DNA from: Alteromonas gracilis
GTDB lineage: Bacteria; Pseudomonadota; Gammaproteobacteria; Enterobacterales; Alteromonadaceae
Length of the DNA stretch: 64,000 bases
Assembly (NCBI RefSeq): GCF_002993325.1
Contig: NZ_PVNO01000025.1
Coordinates: 1 to 64,000 of the forward strand
Reading direction: 5' to 3'
Shown here: piece after piece, positions 38,482-47,961 of the stretch
Layout of the letters: each line of letters begins with the position of its first letter
How positions within the stretch are numbered: the first letter of the stretch is position 1
Notes under the pieces: generated by a model
Seen by the model: only the letters and a program-made list of their open reading frames with translations
Told to the model about the DNA's origin: nothing
Database searches by the model: none
Translations under genes and position numbers: made by a program

Positions 38482-39741
38482 TCAATCTCGCATATCATTG
38501 TTGTCTGCGTCTTCAATTGCAGCCGCATCAATGGCTATCGTGTCGATGATCACGGCGCAGGCTGCATCGCCTGTGATATTGAGGGCAGTTCTAATCATGT
38601 CGAAAATCCTATCTAGAGCAAATAGTAGCGGTAAGCCTTCAATAGGAATGCCAGCAGCAAGTAACACAGCAACCACCAAAAATGACGGCCCTGGCACGCC
38701 GGCTTGACCAACTGCTCCAAGCGTGGAGGTTAGGATAATGGCAATATACGCACCCATAGATAACTCAATATTGAAAAGCTGCGCGAAAAATACGGCGACC
38801 AAACCATAATAAATAGCGTTGCCGCTCATGTTGATGGTGGCGCCTAACGGCAGTACAAAGGATGCCGTGGCATTTCTTACGCCCAGTTCGTTTTCTACTG
38901 TGTTCATGGTAACTGGTAGTGTGGCCATTGATGATGCGGTTGATAACGCTACCGCTTGGGGCTTTTTCATTGCCACAAGGAAAGACTTAGCGGATGTCTT
39001 TGTGAATATTTGAACGAGCAGCGGATAAACCACAAAGCCAAATACGAAAATAGCTGCTGTAAACACTAAGAATAGTTTGAATACCACCATAAGAGCCGAA
39101 AAGCCAAAGGTACCTACCGCTTCGGCCATCAAACCAAATACGCCGATAGGCGCTATTTTCATCACACAGTTAATCATCCATACCATGGCATCGACAATGG
39201 TGTTTATCCCATTCAAAATAGGCTCACGGTTCTTTTTAGGCTGCTTAGAAAGGGCAAGACCGAAGAATAAGCAGAACACCAAAATTTGCAGAATGTTGGC
39301 ATTAGTTAACGATGCAAATACGTTGGTTGGTATCATGCCCGTAAGGGTGGCCCAAAATGAAGGTAGTTCGCCCTTAGATGCATATTCACCGGAGAACATC
39401 CCTTGTACAGATGAAACGTCAATACCCACACCTGGCTTAAAAACTTCACCCATTATTAGTGCGAGCGCCACGGCTAGTGCTGAAGTTAAACCGAAATAGG
39501 CAAGGGTAGATAGCCCAACTTTTCCCGCGTTGGTGCTGTTACCAAGCCCCGCAGCTCCCGATATAAGTGCCACTGCCACGAGCGGGATAACCAGCATTTT
39601 TATCAGGTTAATAAAAATGGTACCCAGTGGTGCGAACATTTCAGCGCTTTCACCCATGAAGGCGCCAGCGGCGGTACCAATAATCATGGCAATGACGACT
39701 TGTACGCCAATGTTGCCCAGTAAGGATTGCTTTTTAGACAC
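38482..39741 (-). CDS. dicarboxylate/amino acid:cation symporter (DAACS family)
   Basis: A 419-residue membrane transporter. The family features are TASSMATLPVTMN (serine-rich hairpin 1), TINMSGNAIYYG and DRIFDMIRTALNITGDAACAVI with the conserved Asp near the C-terminus. Eight transmembrane helices and two re-entrant loops are expected. The GTG start at 39741 has AGAGG 8 bases upstream. It may import C4-dicarboxylates or glutamate/aspartate/serine, which sequence alone does not separate. Confidence 0.9.
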   Translation of the reverse strand: MSKKQSLLGNIGVQVVIAMIIGTAAGAFMGESAEMFAPLGTIFINLIKMLVIPLVAVALISGAAGLGNSTNAGKVGLSTLAYFGLTSALAVALALIMGEVFKPGVGIDVSSVQGMFSGEYASKGELPSFWATLTGMIPTNVFASLTNANILQILVFCLFFGLALSKQPKKNREPILNGINTIVDAMVWMINCVMKIAPIGVFGLMAEAVGTFGFSALMVVFKLFLVFTAAIFVFGFVVYPLLVQIFTKTSAKSFLVAMKKPQAVALSTASSMATLPVTMNTVENELGVRNATASFVLPLGATINMSGNAIYYGLVAVFFAQLFNIELSMGAYIAIILTSTLGAVGQAGVPGPSFLVVAVLLAAGIPIEGLPLLFALDRIFDMIRTALNITGDAACAVIIDTIAIDAAAIEDADNNDMRD

Positions 39742-39929
39742 GTCTAGAACCTCTTAGAGTGTGTTTACAAATGATAGGAAGATAGTGAACGGTTTAATTC
39801 GAAGGCTTTTTCTTCAGTGCAAATGTTCATGTACATGATTGCTACATGCGCTTAATTCTTTCGGTGGGGAACAAATTAAGCGTAAGCGTCAAGTGCTACT
39901 ATCGCTAATGTGGTTATTCGTGAAAGATG

Positions 39930-40244
39930 TTATTTTCCAGGTTTCTGGCTGCTTTCACTGCTTTCGTTTTTTTCGGCATTCTCGCCATGAGAACTTTGCT
40001 TTTCTTTATTTGGGGTAAGCCCCTGAGAAGTCTGCGATTGAGCAAATGCTGAATTTTCATTTTGCGTATTACTCGATGCATGCGAGCCGCCAGTACTTTT
40101 GGGCTGATTATCGTCTTCATCGTCATCAAAAGGTTTAGATGGCGTGGGAAATTTAAACTTAGCACTGTATTTAAGCAAAGTGATATTCCCAATCACAACG
40201 CCCAATACCAAAACAATAATGATAATAACCCAGGTCGTACTCAT
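39930..40244 (-). CDS. DUF2897 single-pass membrane protein
   Basis: A 104-residue protein: one N-terminal membrane segment (about residues 5-22), then a Ser/Asn/Gln/Glu-rich hydrophilic tail. It resembles the small DUF2897 family of gammaproteobacteria. It overlaps the end of the M15 peptidase gene by 4 bases (ATGA), giving translational coupling. Function unknown. Confidence 0.72.
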   Translation of the reverse strand: MSTTWVIIIIVLVLGVVIGNITLLKYSAKFKFPTPSKPFDDDEDDNQPKSTGGSHASSNTQNENSAFAQSQTSQGLTPNKEKQSSHGENAEKNESSESSQKPGK

Positions 40245-40939
40245 ATAAATTCCGTAGGCTCGTGCCCTTTGTTCAAAACATAGCGATTATACAGGGTAGG
40301 CAACTGCGGCAAAATACAAGTTTTGCCTTCTATATCGCTTTGTTCAATGGCCTTTGTAAAGCCATCTAAGTTTCTGGCATTTTCAAAAACACGTGCGGTG
40401 TTTTCGAAGCTTAAATGCCAAGGCTCCACCGCTACGCCGCCAGTATTAACTGAAAAAGGGCGATAAAAGCCAAACTTTTCCATATTGTCAGCGAGCCAAC
40501 AGGAAAGCGTATGGCACGGGCCTCCCGTTATATATTCGCTTTCGACAAGGTTAAACTTACCGCCCCAGTTACGCACGGCGGCTCTGTCGTACACGTCAAT
40601 ATCAGTGCCCCAATGGTGGCGACTGCCGCCCGGTAGCGCAGACCATGTCAAAATTGCGTGTAGCTTTTCGTTATCACTGAGCGCTTCGTAAGACAGCTCA
40701 TCGCCTTTGATATCGAGAAGCTGGGCTTGGCCAGTCCATTTGCGGTTAAATATGGCAGTTTGCCTGTCGAAATCGCGAAAACTACTGACTAATTGTAAGT
40801 CTACGCCGTCTTTTTGCGCAGCATCCTGCATCGCAAGAAACGGCGATATTACGTCGCGATGCAGCCGATGGCCATTGCCAGCATCAACGAGGGCATCGTT
40901 TTGCTGGCCTAACCATGATTGTTCTGATATCGGGTTCAT
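40241..40939 (-). CDS. M15-family (VanY-like) D-alanyl-D-alanine carboxypeptidase
   Basis: A 232-residue zinc peptidase. SSFRDFDRQTAIFN, SRHHWGTDIDV (His and Asp ligands) and EPWHLSF (catalytic Glu and His ligand) are the M15B/VanY motifs. It would trim peptidoglycan stem peptides. No signal peptide is visible, so it may be cytoplasmic, like LdcA or VanY relatives. I use the ATG at 40939; a TTG three codons upstream is possible. It follows dapE by about 15 bases. Confidence 0.87.
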   Translation of the reverse strand: MNPISEQSWLGQQNDALVDAGNGHRLHRDVISPFLAMQDAAQKDGVDLQLVSSFRDFDRQTAIFNRKWTGQAQLLDIKGDELSYEALSDNEKLHAILTWSALPGGSRHHWGTDIDVYDRAAVRNWGGKFNLVESEYITGGPCHTLSCWLADNMEKFGFYRPFSVNTGGVAVEPWHLSFENTARVFENARNLDGFTKAIEQSDIEGKTCILPQLPTLYNRYVLNKGHEPTEFI

Positions 40940-40954
40940 ATCTACCAATAGAGG

Positions 40955-42091
40955 CTATTTCGCCAGCAAGCGTTCTAAGATACCGAAGTACATATCAGCT
41001 AACTGCGCTAAATCAGACATTTTCACGCATTCGTCTATCTTGTGGATAGTGGCATTTACCGGCCCTAGCTCTATCACTTGCGCGCCTGTTGGAGCAATAA
41101 AGCGTCCGTCTGAGGTGCCGCCAGCAGTGGAAAGAACCGTCGGAGACCCCTTCACGGCTTCAATTGCACCTTGCGCCGCTTCAAGCAATGCACCAGTATC
41201 GGTTAAAAACGGTTGGCCGTTAAACGTCCATTTAATTTCATATTCTAGTTCGTGAGCGTCTAAAATCGCTGTAACCCGTTCAATAAGGATTTGGTCAGTT
41301 ACCTCGGTTGAAAAGCGGAAATTAAAACACACGTGCAGCTCACCAGGTATAACATTACCCGCACCAGTCCCTGCGTGAATATTAGAAATTTGGAAACTTG
41401 TTGGTGGGAAAAAATCGTTGCCGTTATCCCAGTGAGATTTAGCCAACTCATCAAGCGCTGCCATTGCGCTATGCACTGGGTTTTTTGCCAAATGAGGGTA
41501 GGCGACGTGACCTTGAATGCCTTTAACAACCAGATCTCCGGTTAACGAGCCTCGACGACCGTTCTTAACAATATCACCCACTTCATTAGTAGACGACGGT
41601 TCGCCAACGATACACCAGTCAATTTTCTCATTGCGAGCTTCAAGGGTATCAATAACGCGGGTTGTACCGTTAATGAAAGGCCCTTCCTCGTCACTGGTAA
41701 TTAAATAAGCGATACTACCTTGGTGATCGGGGTATTTATTCACAAACTCACGTGTAGCAACAAGCATTGCCGCAAGGCTACCTTTCATATCGGCCGCTCC
41801 GCGCCCGTGCAAATAACCATCTATCTCCGTTGCGGTAAACGGCGGCGTTTTCCACGCATCTTCAGGGCCACTCGGCACGACATCGGTATGGCCTGCAAAA
41901 CAAAAAACTGGGCCTTCTTGTCCTCGACGAGACCACAAATTGGTGGTGTCTTCAAAAACCATAGTTTCATTGTTAAAACCCAGTGCCCCTAAGAATTCAC
42001 GCATAGCGTCTTGGCAACCGGCATCTTCCGGTGTTACGGAGCGGCGATTAATTAATTGCTTAGCAATATCAATTACAGAGTCGTTTAACAA
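40955..42091 (-). CDS. dapE: succinyl-diaminopimelate desuccinylase
   Basis: A 378-residue M20 metallopeptidase-fold enzyme of the lysine/diaminopimelate pathway. [11 protein letters not shown] (metal His), [15 protein letters not shown] (bridging Asp) and [12 protein letters not shown] (catalytic Glu) are intact. The start appears to be TTG at 42091 with GAGGG upstream; it overlaps the end of the yffB-like gene (TTTTGTTAA). The yffB-dapE order is shared with E. coli. Confidence 0.96.
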   Translation of the reverse strand: MLNDSVIDIAKQLINRRSVTPEDAGCQDAMREFLGALGFNNETMVFEDTTNLWSRRGQEGPVFCFAGHTDVVPSGPEDAWKTPPFTATEIDGYLHGRGAADMKGSLAAMLVATREFVNKYPDHQGSIAYLITSDEEGPFINGTTRVIDTLEARNEKIDWCIVGEPSSTNEVGDIVKNGRRGSLTGDLVVKGIQGHVAYPHLAKNPVHSAMAALDELAKSHWDNGNDFFPPTSFQISNIHAGTGAGNVIPGELHVCFNFRFSTEVTDQILIERVTAILDAHELEYEIKWTFNGQPFLTDTGALLEAAQGAIEAVKGSPTVLSTAGGTSDGRFIAPTGAQVIELGPVNATIHKIDECVKMSDLAQLADMYFGILERLLAK

Positions 42092-42432
42092 AATATTCCC
42101 TCATACTGAGCTGGTTTAAAGCCAATGTGAAAAGTATTGTTGTGCAAAAGAATAGGGCGCTTCACCATTGCAGGGTGAAGTTCAAGCAACGCCAGGGCTT
42201 TATCTTTATCCAAAAACGCCTTTTCTTGTTCGTCTAATTGACGATATGTTGTGCCGCGTTTGTTTACCATAGCTTCCCAGCCTAATTCCGCTTCTGCTCG
42301 AACGAGAAAATCGTTATCGATACCGTCTTTGCGATAATCGTGAAATGAAAACGAAATGTCATTGTCAGTTAACCACTTTTTAGCTTTTTTTATGGTATCG
42401 CAGTTTGGGATCCCGTAAAGGATAGTGCTCAT
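42085..42432 (-). CDS. ArsC/Spx-family thioredoxin-fold protein (YffB-like)
   Basis: A 115-residue protein. [15 protein letters not shown] carries the single Cys of the ArsC/Spx family near residue 11. HDYRKDGID and the final RPILLHNN segment support YffB. E. coli YffB is implicated in glutathione-dependent reduction, but its substrate is unknown. It is first in the yffB-dapE-M15 unit, with dapE overlapping by 7 bases. Confidence 0.9.
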   Translation of the reverse strand: MSTILYGIPNCDTIKKAKKWLTDNDISFSFHDYRKDGIDNDFLVRAEAELGWEAMVNKRGTTYRQLDEQEKAFLDKDKALALLELHPAMVKRPILLHNNTFHIGFKPAQYEGIFC

Positions 42433-42714
42433 GATGAATTCTTCCGTACTACCTAGTTGTATTTACAAAGAAGGCACTATTTTCAACAGTGCCTATATTG
42501 GGCGCTAATCTAAAGATGACTGATACTGTATAGAGATAACAAAACTCTATCCAAAGCAGCGCACCGAAAATTCGTTTACCTGTTGCTACATCATACAAGC
42601 TGTGAGTACGTTGATAAACTTACTTACCATGTATTTTTAACGCAGAGGCATTAAGACATGTTGAACTTTGCGTTACGAGTTTTGGGCTTAATGGACTGAA
42701 AATATCAACACGCA

Positions 42715-43233
42715 CTATAGGTAGAGGGTGAAAAGGACGTCGGTTCCGGCTTCTACAAATCGCTGATGAGTAGGCAACACGCCAAGCAGTGCTTGTGAAT
42801 TAAGCACGGTCAGTACACAGATATTGCTGACCCCTCGTTGTTTAAGCCACGCAGAATTTACGGTAAATAGGGGCTGTTTGGTGGATATAGCGTCTCCAGA
42901 TGTTAGCGAGCACCCAAACTGTGCGCCGTGAAGATGACTTGTGTCACCCCCGTATTTTACTCTGCATTTAAGGCCCGCTTTTGACTGTATATCAATAGCG
43001 TAGTCTAAGGGAGTCACGCTCAGCACTTTTCCATCAAATGGTGATACTACGATATTAGAAGTAGACGTTACGGCAGCGCCAGGTCCCATGTAACCTTTTT
43101 TGAAAAAGGGCTCATCTACTTGTGAAATAGGGATAACCTGACCAGAAAATGGGCTTAGCGTAGTAAATTCTTTGGTGAATTTATCTGGTACGTTCTGAAG
43201 TTGTTTGGCGTTCACAGATCTAATGGTCCTCAT
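42715..43233 (-). CDS. EIIA(Glc)-like protein lacking both active-site histidines
   Basis: A 172-residue protein whose residues 25-170 align by eye with the PTS glucose IIA (Crr) fold: SPFSGQVIPISQVDEPFF for APLSGEIVNIEDVPDVVF, VSPFDGKVLSV for VAPVDGTIGKI, and GGDTSHLHGAQF for GIDTVELKGEGF. The two catalytic histidines (H75 and the phosphorylated H90 of E. coli) correspond to Tyr78 and Lys93; the 15-residue spacing is kept. It therefore cannot take phosphate in the usual way and is probably a regulatory or scaffold relative. It overlaps the ACT-domain gene by 14 bases. Assignment by manual comparison from memory. Confidence 0.75.
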   Translation of the reverse strand: MRTIRSVNAKQLQNVPDKFTKEFTTLSPFSGQVIPISQVDEPFFKKGYMGPGAAVTSTSNIVVSPFDGKVLSVTPLDYAIDIQSKAGLKCRVKYGGDTSHLHGAQFGCSLTSGDAISTKQPLFTVNSAWLKQRGVSNICVLTVLNSQALLGVLPTHQRFVEAGTDVLFTLYL

Positions 43234-43609
43234 TTACCGAGTAGCCCGCTTCTTTTAAAGCACTTATCGCGACTCTTAACTTTTTATCTTTAACAAGAAA
43301 GAAGTCAGTTTCGAATGTTGATACAACAAAGATTGCCACTTTCGCCGAGGCAAGTACCTCACCAATTTGCGCCATTATGCCTACCATCGATAGATGTAAT
43401 GGACCCAAAAGCTCTAACGCTCGCCACCCCTCGTCGCTATCAAGTGAATCAACTTCGACGGAGTCGGGAACCACAATTGATAGCTCATCTTCTGTTTTAC
43501 CCAAGAAAAAAAGCGGGCTATTGAGAACAGAAGCTGGAATATTACTTTGGGGATCTAAGCTGTGAATAGTGAATAATGATTCTCTGACTAAAAGTGTTTG
43601 TTTGGGCAT
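43220..43609 (-). CDS. ACT-domain protein (COG3603/CASTOR-like)
   Basis: A 129-residue protein. The second half, GIMAQIGEVLASAKVAIFVVSTFETDFFLVKDKKLRVAISALKEAGY in outline, matches the CASTOR-like ACT domain of small bacterial proteins, which often bind amino acids. The first part (LNSPLFFLGKTEDELSIVVPD) fits a preceding ACT-like strand set. It lies upstream of, and overlaps, the EIIA-like gene, suggesting a shared function. The Shine-Dalgarno is weak. Confidence 0.75.
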   Translation of the reverse strand: MPKQTLLVRESLFTIHSLDPQSNIPASVLNSPLFFLGKTEDELSIVVPDSVEVDSLDSDEGWRALELLGPLHLSMVGIMAQIGEVLASAKVAIFVVSTFETDFFLVKDKKLRVAISALKEAGYSVNEDH

Positions 43610-44145
43610 GAGAAACCAAGAAAGTGAAAACTTCGAAGATGTTCACATTAAACCACTAACTGTGGCTAACTTCTACGTGTTATCCACTTAATCTGTGGAT
43701 AAGTTTGTTGAGTAGTTTGGGGTCTTATTCTAAGTTGCTGAAATATATAAATTAATTAAACTGTACAAACAATGCGCAGTGGATAACATTCTCGATTTAA
43801 CAAGCATTTTCCACAGGCTGTGTCTACCATTAAAATAGAAAATGTTTAGTCTTTTTGCAATTTCTTCCCTTGACAATAGTCGGTTTTTTCAAAAAATCCC
43901 GCGTCGGGAATTGAGTGAATGCTTGATTGATCTATCTACAAATCGACTTCCAGACCACCGTCAATAGTAAAAATATCGACGTGCGATCGATTAACAGTGA
44001 CTATGTAGTGAATATTTATTGGTATATGCACTTTCTCATCAAAAAAGGTTCACCTACTCGCTAAGCACTAATTCAAAAACGTCTGCTGCCGTTTACGCTA
44101 TATTTATAGTTTGAAACCCAATTGTTGATGTGAGGAAAGGAAATT
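43610..44145. other. non-coding region with DnaA-box-like sites and an AT-rich core
   Basis: A 536-bp stretch without a supported gene. It contains four DnaA-box-like 9-mers within 136 bases (see separate entry), an AT-rich block AATATATAAATTAATTAAA around 43742, and a short palindrome TCCCG-CGT-CGGGA at 43897-43909 downstream of a TTGACA hexamer (43870-43875). It must hold the promoters of the divergent ACT and VOC genes. Confidence 0.6.
43680..43815. promoter_or_regulatory. cluster of four DnaA-box-like 9-mers
   Basis: TTATCCACT (43680-43688, plus), TGTGGATAA (43694-43702, a perfect TTATCCACA on the minus strand), AGTGGATAA (43778-43786, minus) and TTTTCCACA (43807-43815, plus). The first two form an inverted pair. 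They flank an AT-rich block. One is the perfect consensus and three differ by one base. Confidence 0.5.
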
Positions 44146-44505
44146 ATGGCCGATTCAGCATGGTGCGATATTACTACAGAAGATGCAGACCAACTTGTGC
44201 GCTTTTATGAAGCCGTTATGGGCTGGAAAAAAGAAGCAATAGACATGGGGGGCTACAGTGATTATGTGGTAATGAAACCCGATGGCACACCAGTAGGGGG
44301 CATCTGTCATAAGCGGGGCGTAAATGCCGACTATCCCAGCGGGTGGATAAATTATTTTACCGTTGACAGTTTAGAGGTTGCTCTAGCGGCAGCGGTGGAA
44401 AACGGCGGGGCCCAAATAGGTAAAATTCGGCATCATGGGAACGACAGCTTTTGTGTAATTACAGATCCCAGCGGGGCGGCCTGCGCGCTTTATGAGAAAG
44501 GATAG
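44146..44505 (+). CDS. VOC (glyoxalase/bleomycin resistance) family protein
   Basis: A 119-residue single VOC domain: AWCDITTEDADQLVRFYEAVMGWK at the start and VITDPSGAACALYE at the end are typical. Such proteins are often metal-dependent isomerases, dioxygenases or binding proteins; the substrate is unknown. GAGGAAAGG is upstream of the ATG. It is convergent with hppD. Confidence 0.85.
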   Translation: MADSAWCDITTEDADQLVRFYEAVMGWKKEAIDMGGYSDYVVMKPDGTPVGGICHKRGVNADYPSGWINYFTVDSLEVALAAAVENGGAQIGKIRHHGNDSFCVITDPSGAACALYEKG

Positions 44506-44575
44506 GGATGAGGGCAGAGCAATGCAGCTAAAAACGACGTGCCCTGCCTTCAATACTTTTACTTTGTTATGACAG

Positions 44576-45649
44576 TTACTTGTTTAACACGCCGCGATTT
44601 ACTTGGTCGCGCTCAATTGATTCAAATAACGCTTTGAAGTTACCTTCTCCAAAGCCTTCATCTTGTTTACGCTGGATAAACTCAAAAAACACAGGGCCAA
44701 ACACTGTCTCAGAAAAAATCTGAAGTAATAGTCTTGGCTCGCCATTTTCAGTAGTTCCGTCTAATAAGATGCCTCGTTTTTGAAGTTCATCGACGTTTTC
44801 GCCGTGTCCGGGAAGACGCTCTTCAAGCATGTCGTAGTATGTATTTGGCGGAGGCGTCATAAATTTCATGCCCTTCGCTCTGAGCTTATCTAAGCAGGCC
44901 ACTAGGTCGTCACAGGCGAATGCAATGTGCTGGATCCCTTCGCCGTTGTATTTCATCAAAAACTCTTCGATTTGACCGCCACCACCAACGGCTTCTTCGT
45001 TTAAGGGGATGCGGATTTTGCCATCAGGCGCCGTCATCGCTTTAGACAATAGCCCTGTGTATTCGCCCTTGATATCAAAATAGCGAATTTCTCTGAAGTT
45101 AAATAACTTTTCATAGAATCCAGCCCAAAAGTCCATGCGACCGCGATACACGTTATGAGTAAGGTGATCTAGCGTATGAAAACCACAGCCTTCAGGATGA
45201 CGGTCAACGCCCTCAATCCAGTTAAAATCGATATCATAAATGGTATTTTCGCCTTGGTACCTGTCGATTAGATACAGCATAGCGCCGCCAATGCCCTTAA
45301 TGGCCGGAAGTTTTAACTCCATCGGGCCAGTGTGTGTGTCCATAGGCTGTGCACCACGCGAAAGGACTTCTTTATAGGCGTGCTGAGAATCTTTTACGCG
45401 AAATGCCATACCACATGCAGAAGGGCCGTGTTCTTCCGCGTAATACCCCGCATGGCAATTTTTTTCGTAGTTACTTAATAAGTTGATATCACCTTGACGC
45501 CATAGCTCTACGTCTTTCGACTTGTGGCGAGCAACGCGGGTAAATCCCATCGCCTCGAAAATTGGTTCTAACATTCCCTTCTTAGGCGCTGTGAATTCCA
45601 AAAATTCAAACCCGTCTAAACCAATGGGGTTTTCAAATAAATCAGCCAT
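44576..45649 (-). CDS. hppD: 4-hydroxyphenylpyruvate dioxygenase
   Basis: A 357-residue Fe(II) dioxygenase with two VOC-like domains. The iron ligands are the His of [10 protein letters not shown] (about residue 162), the His of [11 protein letters not shown] (about 241) and the Glu of FFEFIQRKQ (about 323). It converts 4-hydroxyphenylpyruvate to homogentisate, the substrate of the hmgA product just upstream. It is likely in one operon with hmgA, although 257 bases separate them. Confidence 0.96.
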   Translation of the reverse strand: MADLFENPIGLDGFEFLEFTAPKKGMLEPIFEAMGFTRVARHKSKDVELWRQGDINLLSNYEKNCHAGYYAEEHGPSACGMAFRVKDSQHAYKEVLSRGAQPMDTHTGPMELKLPAIKGIGGAMLYLIDRYQGENTIYDIDFNWIEGVDRHPEGCGFHTLDHLTHNVYRGRMDFWAGFYEKLFNFREIRYFDIKGEYTGLLSKAMTAPDGKIRIPLNEEAVGGGGQIEEFLMKYNGEGIQHIAFACDDLVACLDKLRAKGMKFMTPPPNTYYDMLEERLPGHGENVDELQKRGILLDGTTENGEPRLLLQIFSETVFGPVFFEFIQRKQDEGFGEGNFKALFESIERDQVNRGVLNK

Positions 45650-45906
45650 AGCGTTACATCCTCAACGTAAAACACATTTTATAATTGTTAGCTGATTGTA
45701 AGTGCCCAGTGAAAAAGCAAGCAATAGCAGACATAACAACGGGTTTGTGCGCTGGAAAGCTTAACTGTAACGTTTTGTTTTCAGTAGCTGCCTTAAAGCG
45801 CAGTAAGTTACTCGTTTTTCAATCTATGTCACTGTTAAAAAACAAAAAAATGAAGGTTGGATTGCAATTTTATGTGTCCATAAAACAATACATTAAAGGA
45901 GAAGCG

Positions 45907-47202
45907 TTACTTCTCCCCGTTATAGTATTTTTTAAGACCTTTCCAACAAGCAAGATAATCACGCTGTCGTAAATCACTGTTCATGGCGAACTCGGTTGGC
46001 GCTATGGCGTATCGAGACTCGAACATAAACGCCATTGTATTTTCATAACGTTGAGGTGAAAGAGATGTATTAGACGCTTTTTCGAAGACTTCTGCTTCTG
46101 GACCGTGAGGCGTCATGCAGTTGTGTAGGCTCATGCCCCCTGGTACAAAACCGTGTTCTTTGGCGTCATACATTCCCTTAATTAACCCCATAAACTCGCT
46201 CATTATATTTCTATGATAGTAAGGCGGGCGGAATGTATGTTCTGCAACCATCCACCTAGGCGGAAAAATTACAAAATCTACGTTTGCCGTGCCCTCAAGT
46301 TCTGAAGGTGACGTAAGTACGGTAAATATAGAGGGGTCGGGGTGATCAAAACTTACGGTGTTCATAACGTTAAACCGCGAAAGATCGTACTTATAAGGCG
46401 CAGAATTTCCTACCCATGCCACGACGTCGAAAGGTGAATGGTCGAGCTGTGCTTCAAACAGATTGCCACAGAATTTATTTATCAAAGTATACGGCGTATC
46501 GTTGTCCTCAAACCATGCGGTGGGATAGCAAAAATCTCTTTGGTTAGCGTAGCCATTTGCGCCAACAGGGCCGCGTTCCGGTAAAACAAAAGGGTGCCCG
46601 TAGTTTTCACAAATATAACCTCGTATGGGACCATCTAGCGGATTGATAGCAAAGCGCACGCCACGGGGAATGACCGCAATTTCACCTACCGATAGGTGTA
46701 GCTTTCCAAATTCTGTCGTAATTTCCATTTTGCCGAGCTGGGGGACGAAAAGCATTTCACCGTCCGATGAATAGAACACGCGATTTTGCATATTGGCGTT
46801 GGCACTGTAGCAGTGAATGCCCATTCCTACTTGAGTTTTGGCATCGCCATTGGTGGCAATGGTAACGAGAGAATCAACAAAATCAGTATCTTGCTGTGGA
46901 AGCGGAATAGGGTCCCATCTAAGCACATTAGGAGGACAGGGAATGTCTGTCTCGGGTGCTGTGCGCACTAAGCCGTTGTCTATTTTTATAAAGTCTCCCA
47001 TAGCGATGGAAGGGCGAAGTCGGTATGTCCAGCTTCGGCGGTTTTGGGCTCTGGGTGCAGTGAAAGCAGTGCTGCTGAACTGTTCAGCGTATAGCTTATA
47101 GTTGACCTTCTGTGGGCTGAATTGCCCTTTAGGCAGCGCCCCAGGCAAGGCTTCGGTTTCATGTTCGTTATTAAACCCGGTTAAATACGATAAGTTTTCC
47201 AT
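45907..47202 (-). CDS. hmgA: homogentisate 1,2-dioxygenase
   Basis: A 431-residue enzyme that opens the homogentisate ring to maleylacetoacetate. YLTGFNNEHETEALPGALP at the start, PPRWMVAEHTFRPPYYHRN (iron-ligand His) and MTPHGPEAEVF are family hallmarks. I use the ATG at 47202 with GGAA upstream; a GTG four codons earlier is possible. Maleylacetoacetate isomerase and fumarylacetoacetase are not in the window. It is divergent from a MarR regulator. Confidence 0.97.
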   Translation of the reverse strand: MENLSYLTGFNNEHETEALPGALPKGQFSPQKVNYKLYAEQFSSTAFTAPRAQNRRSWTYRLRPSIAMGDFIKIDNGLVRTAPETDIPCPPNVLRWDPIPLPQQDTDFVDSLVTIATNGDAKTQVGMGIHCYSANANMQNRVFYSSDGEMLFVPQLGKMEITTEFGKLHLSVGEIAVIPRGVRFAINPLDGPIRGYICENYGHPFVLPERGPVGANGYANQRDFCYPTAWFEDNDTPYTLINKFCGNLFEAQLDHSPFDVVAWVGNSAPYKYDLSRFNVMNTVSFDHPDPSIFTVLTSPSELEGTANVDFVIFPPRWMVAEHTFRPPYYHRNIMSEFMGLIKGMYDAKEHGFVPGGMSLHNCMTPHGPEAEVFEKASNTSLSPQRYENTMAFMFESRYAIAPTEFAMNSDLRQRDYLACWKGLKKYYNGEK

Positions 47203-47532
47203 AAAGCTTTCCACTATGAGGTCTCGAAGGCAGCTGAGCGCTGAAATTAGTTACAAATGAAACTATATGAACTAGGCTAGAGGTAAATGAAATGTAAATC
47301 AATAAAGGTGACAACGCGTTGTTTTCGTATACTTAAGGTTTTGGTAAGCAAGGTTTACAAAGGTATCAGTCATAAGCGCGCTAGTAATAAGTACATTGCT
47401 AAAAATAAAGGCATAAAAGCGCGTTTACGCTGCAACACTGTTAACCTTTCAGTGGTAGGGCTTTAGAGCTTAATTATTGTGTGCGAAACATACGCAAACC
47501 TTAGTCGTTTTATAAAAATCAGGAGTAACGAG
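47203..47532. other. divergent promoter region between hmgA and marR
   Basis: About 330 bp. It contains the 20-bp palindrome at 47247-47266, and a perfect palindrome ACAACGCGTTGT at 47311-47322. A TATAGT hexamer for hmgA (47262-47267, minus) overlaps the first palindrome. No gene is supported. Confidence 0.55.
47247..47266. promoter_or_regulatory. candidate MarR-type operator over the hmgA promoter
   Basis: TTAGTTACAAATGAAACTAT is an imperfect inverted repeat (7 of 10 positions), with TAGTT/AACTA arms, similar in size and spacing to MarR-family operators. It overlaps the putative hmgA -10. Confidence 0.45.
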
Positions 47533-47961
47533 GTGCAGTTAAATGACATGCTTGCCTACAAAGTCGCAATGTTGGCTAGCGATCTAAGCGGCTCTCTTGC
47601 GAGAGAATATGAGGCCCATCAACTTACAATGCCTGAGTGGCGTGTTATGGCAACGCTCGGTGCATGCCTAGAGGGCTCTCAAAATCAGTATAAAACGGCG
47701 AAAGAGATAGCCCATGCTACCCGCTTGGATAAAGTGCAGGTTTCTCGTGCAATAGAACGGTTAAATAAGAATGGCGTGGTGATAAAAAGGCTAAGTAAAA
47801 AGGACAAAAGGTCTAGCCTAATCGCGCTATCAAAAGATGGAAAAGCAATGTATGAGCAGATAATTCCTCGCGTAGTGGAATGGCAAAACAAGCGACTCGA
47901 AAATATCACTGATGATGAGTATCGCGTATTTCTAAAAGTGATAGAAGCGCTTACCCCTTAG
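47533..47961 (+). CDS. MarR-family transcriptional regulator
   Basis: A 143-residue winged-helix regulator with TAKEIAHATRLDKVQVSRAIERL as recognition region and KKDKRSSLIALSKDG as wing. I use the GTG at 47533, preceded by AGGAG 7 bases away; the ORF extends 18 codons upstream to another GTG that lacks a ribosome-binding site. It is divergent from hmgA and may control homogentisate breakdown, which is inference. Confidence 0.88.
   Translation: MQLNDMLAYKVAMLASDLSGSLAREYEAHQLTMPEWRVMATLGACLEGSQNQYKTAKEIAHATRLDKVQVSRAIERLNKNGVVIKRLSKKDKRSSLIALSKDGKAMYEQIIPRVVEWQNKRLENITDDEYRVFLKVIEALTP

Noticed and set aside
39914..40192. 92-codon minus-strand ORF within the DUF2897 gene
   Set aside because: It is a shifted-frame shadow of the DUF2897 gene, with basic low-complexity content and no ribosome-binding site.
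43870..43909. TTGACA followed by the palindrome TCCCGCGTCGGGA as a regulated promoter
   Set aside because: No -10 hexamer is found at 16-18 bases, so I do not call a promoter.
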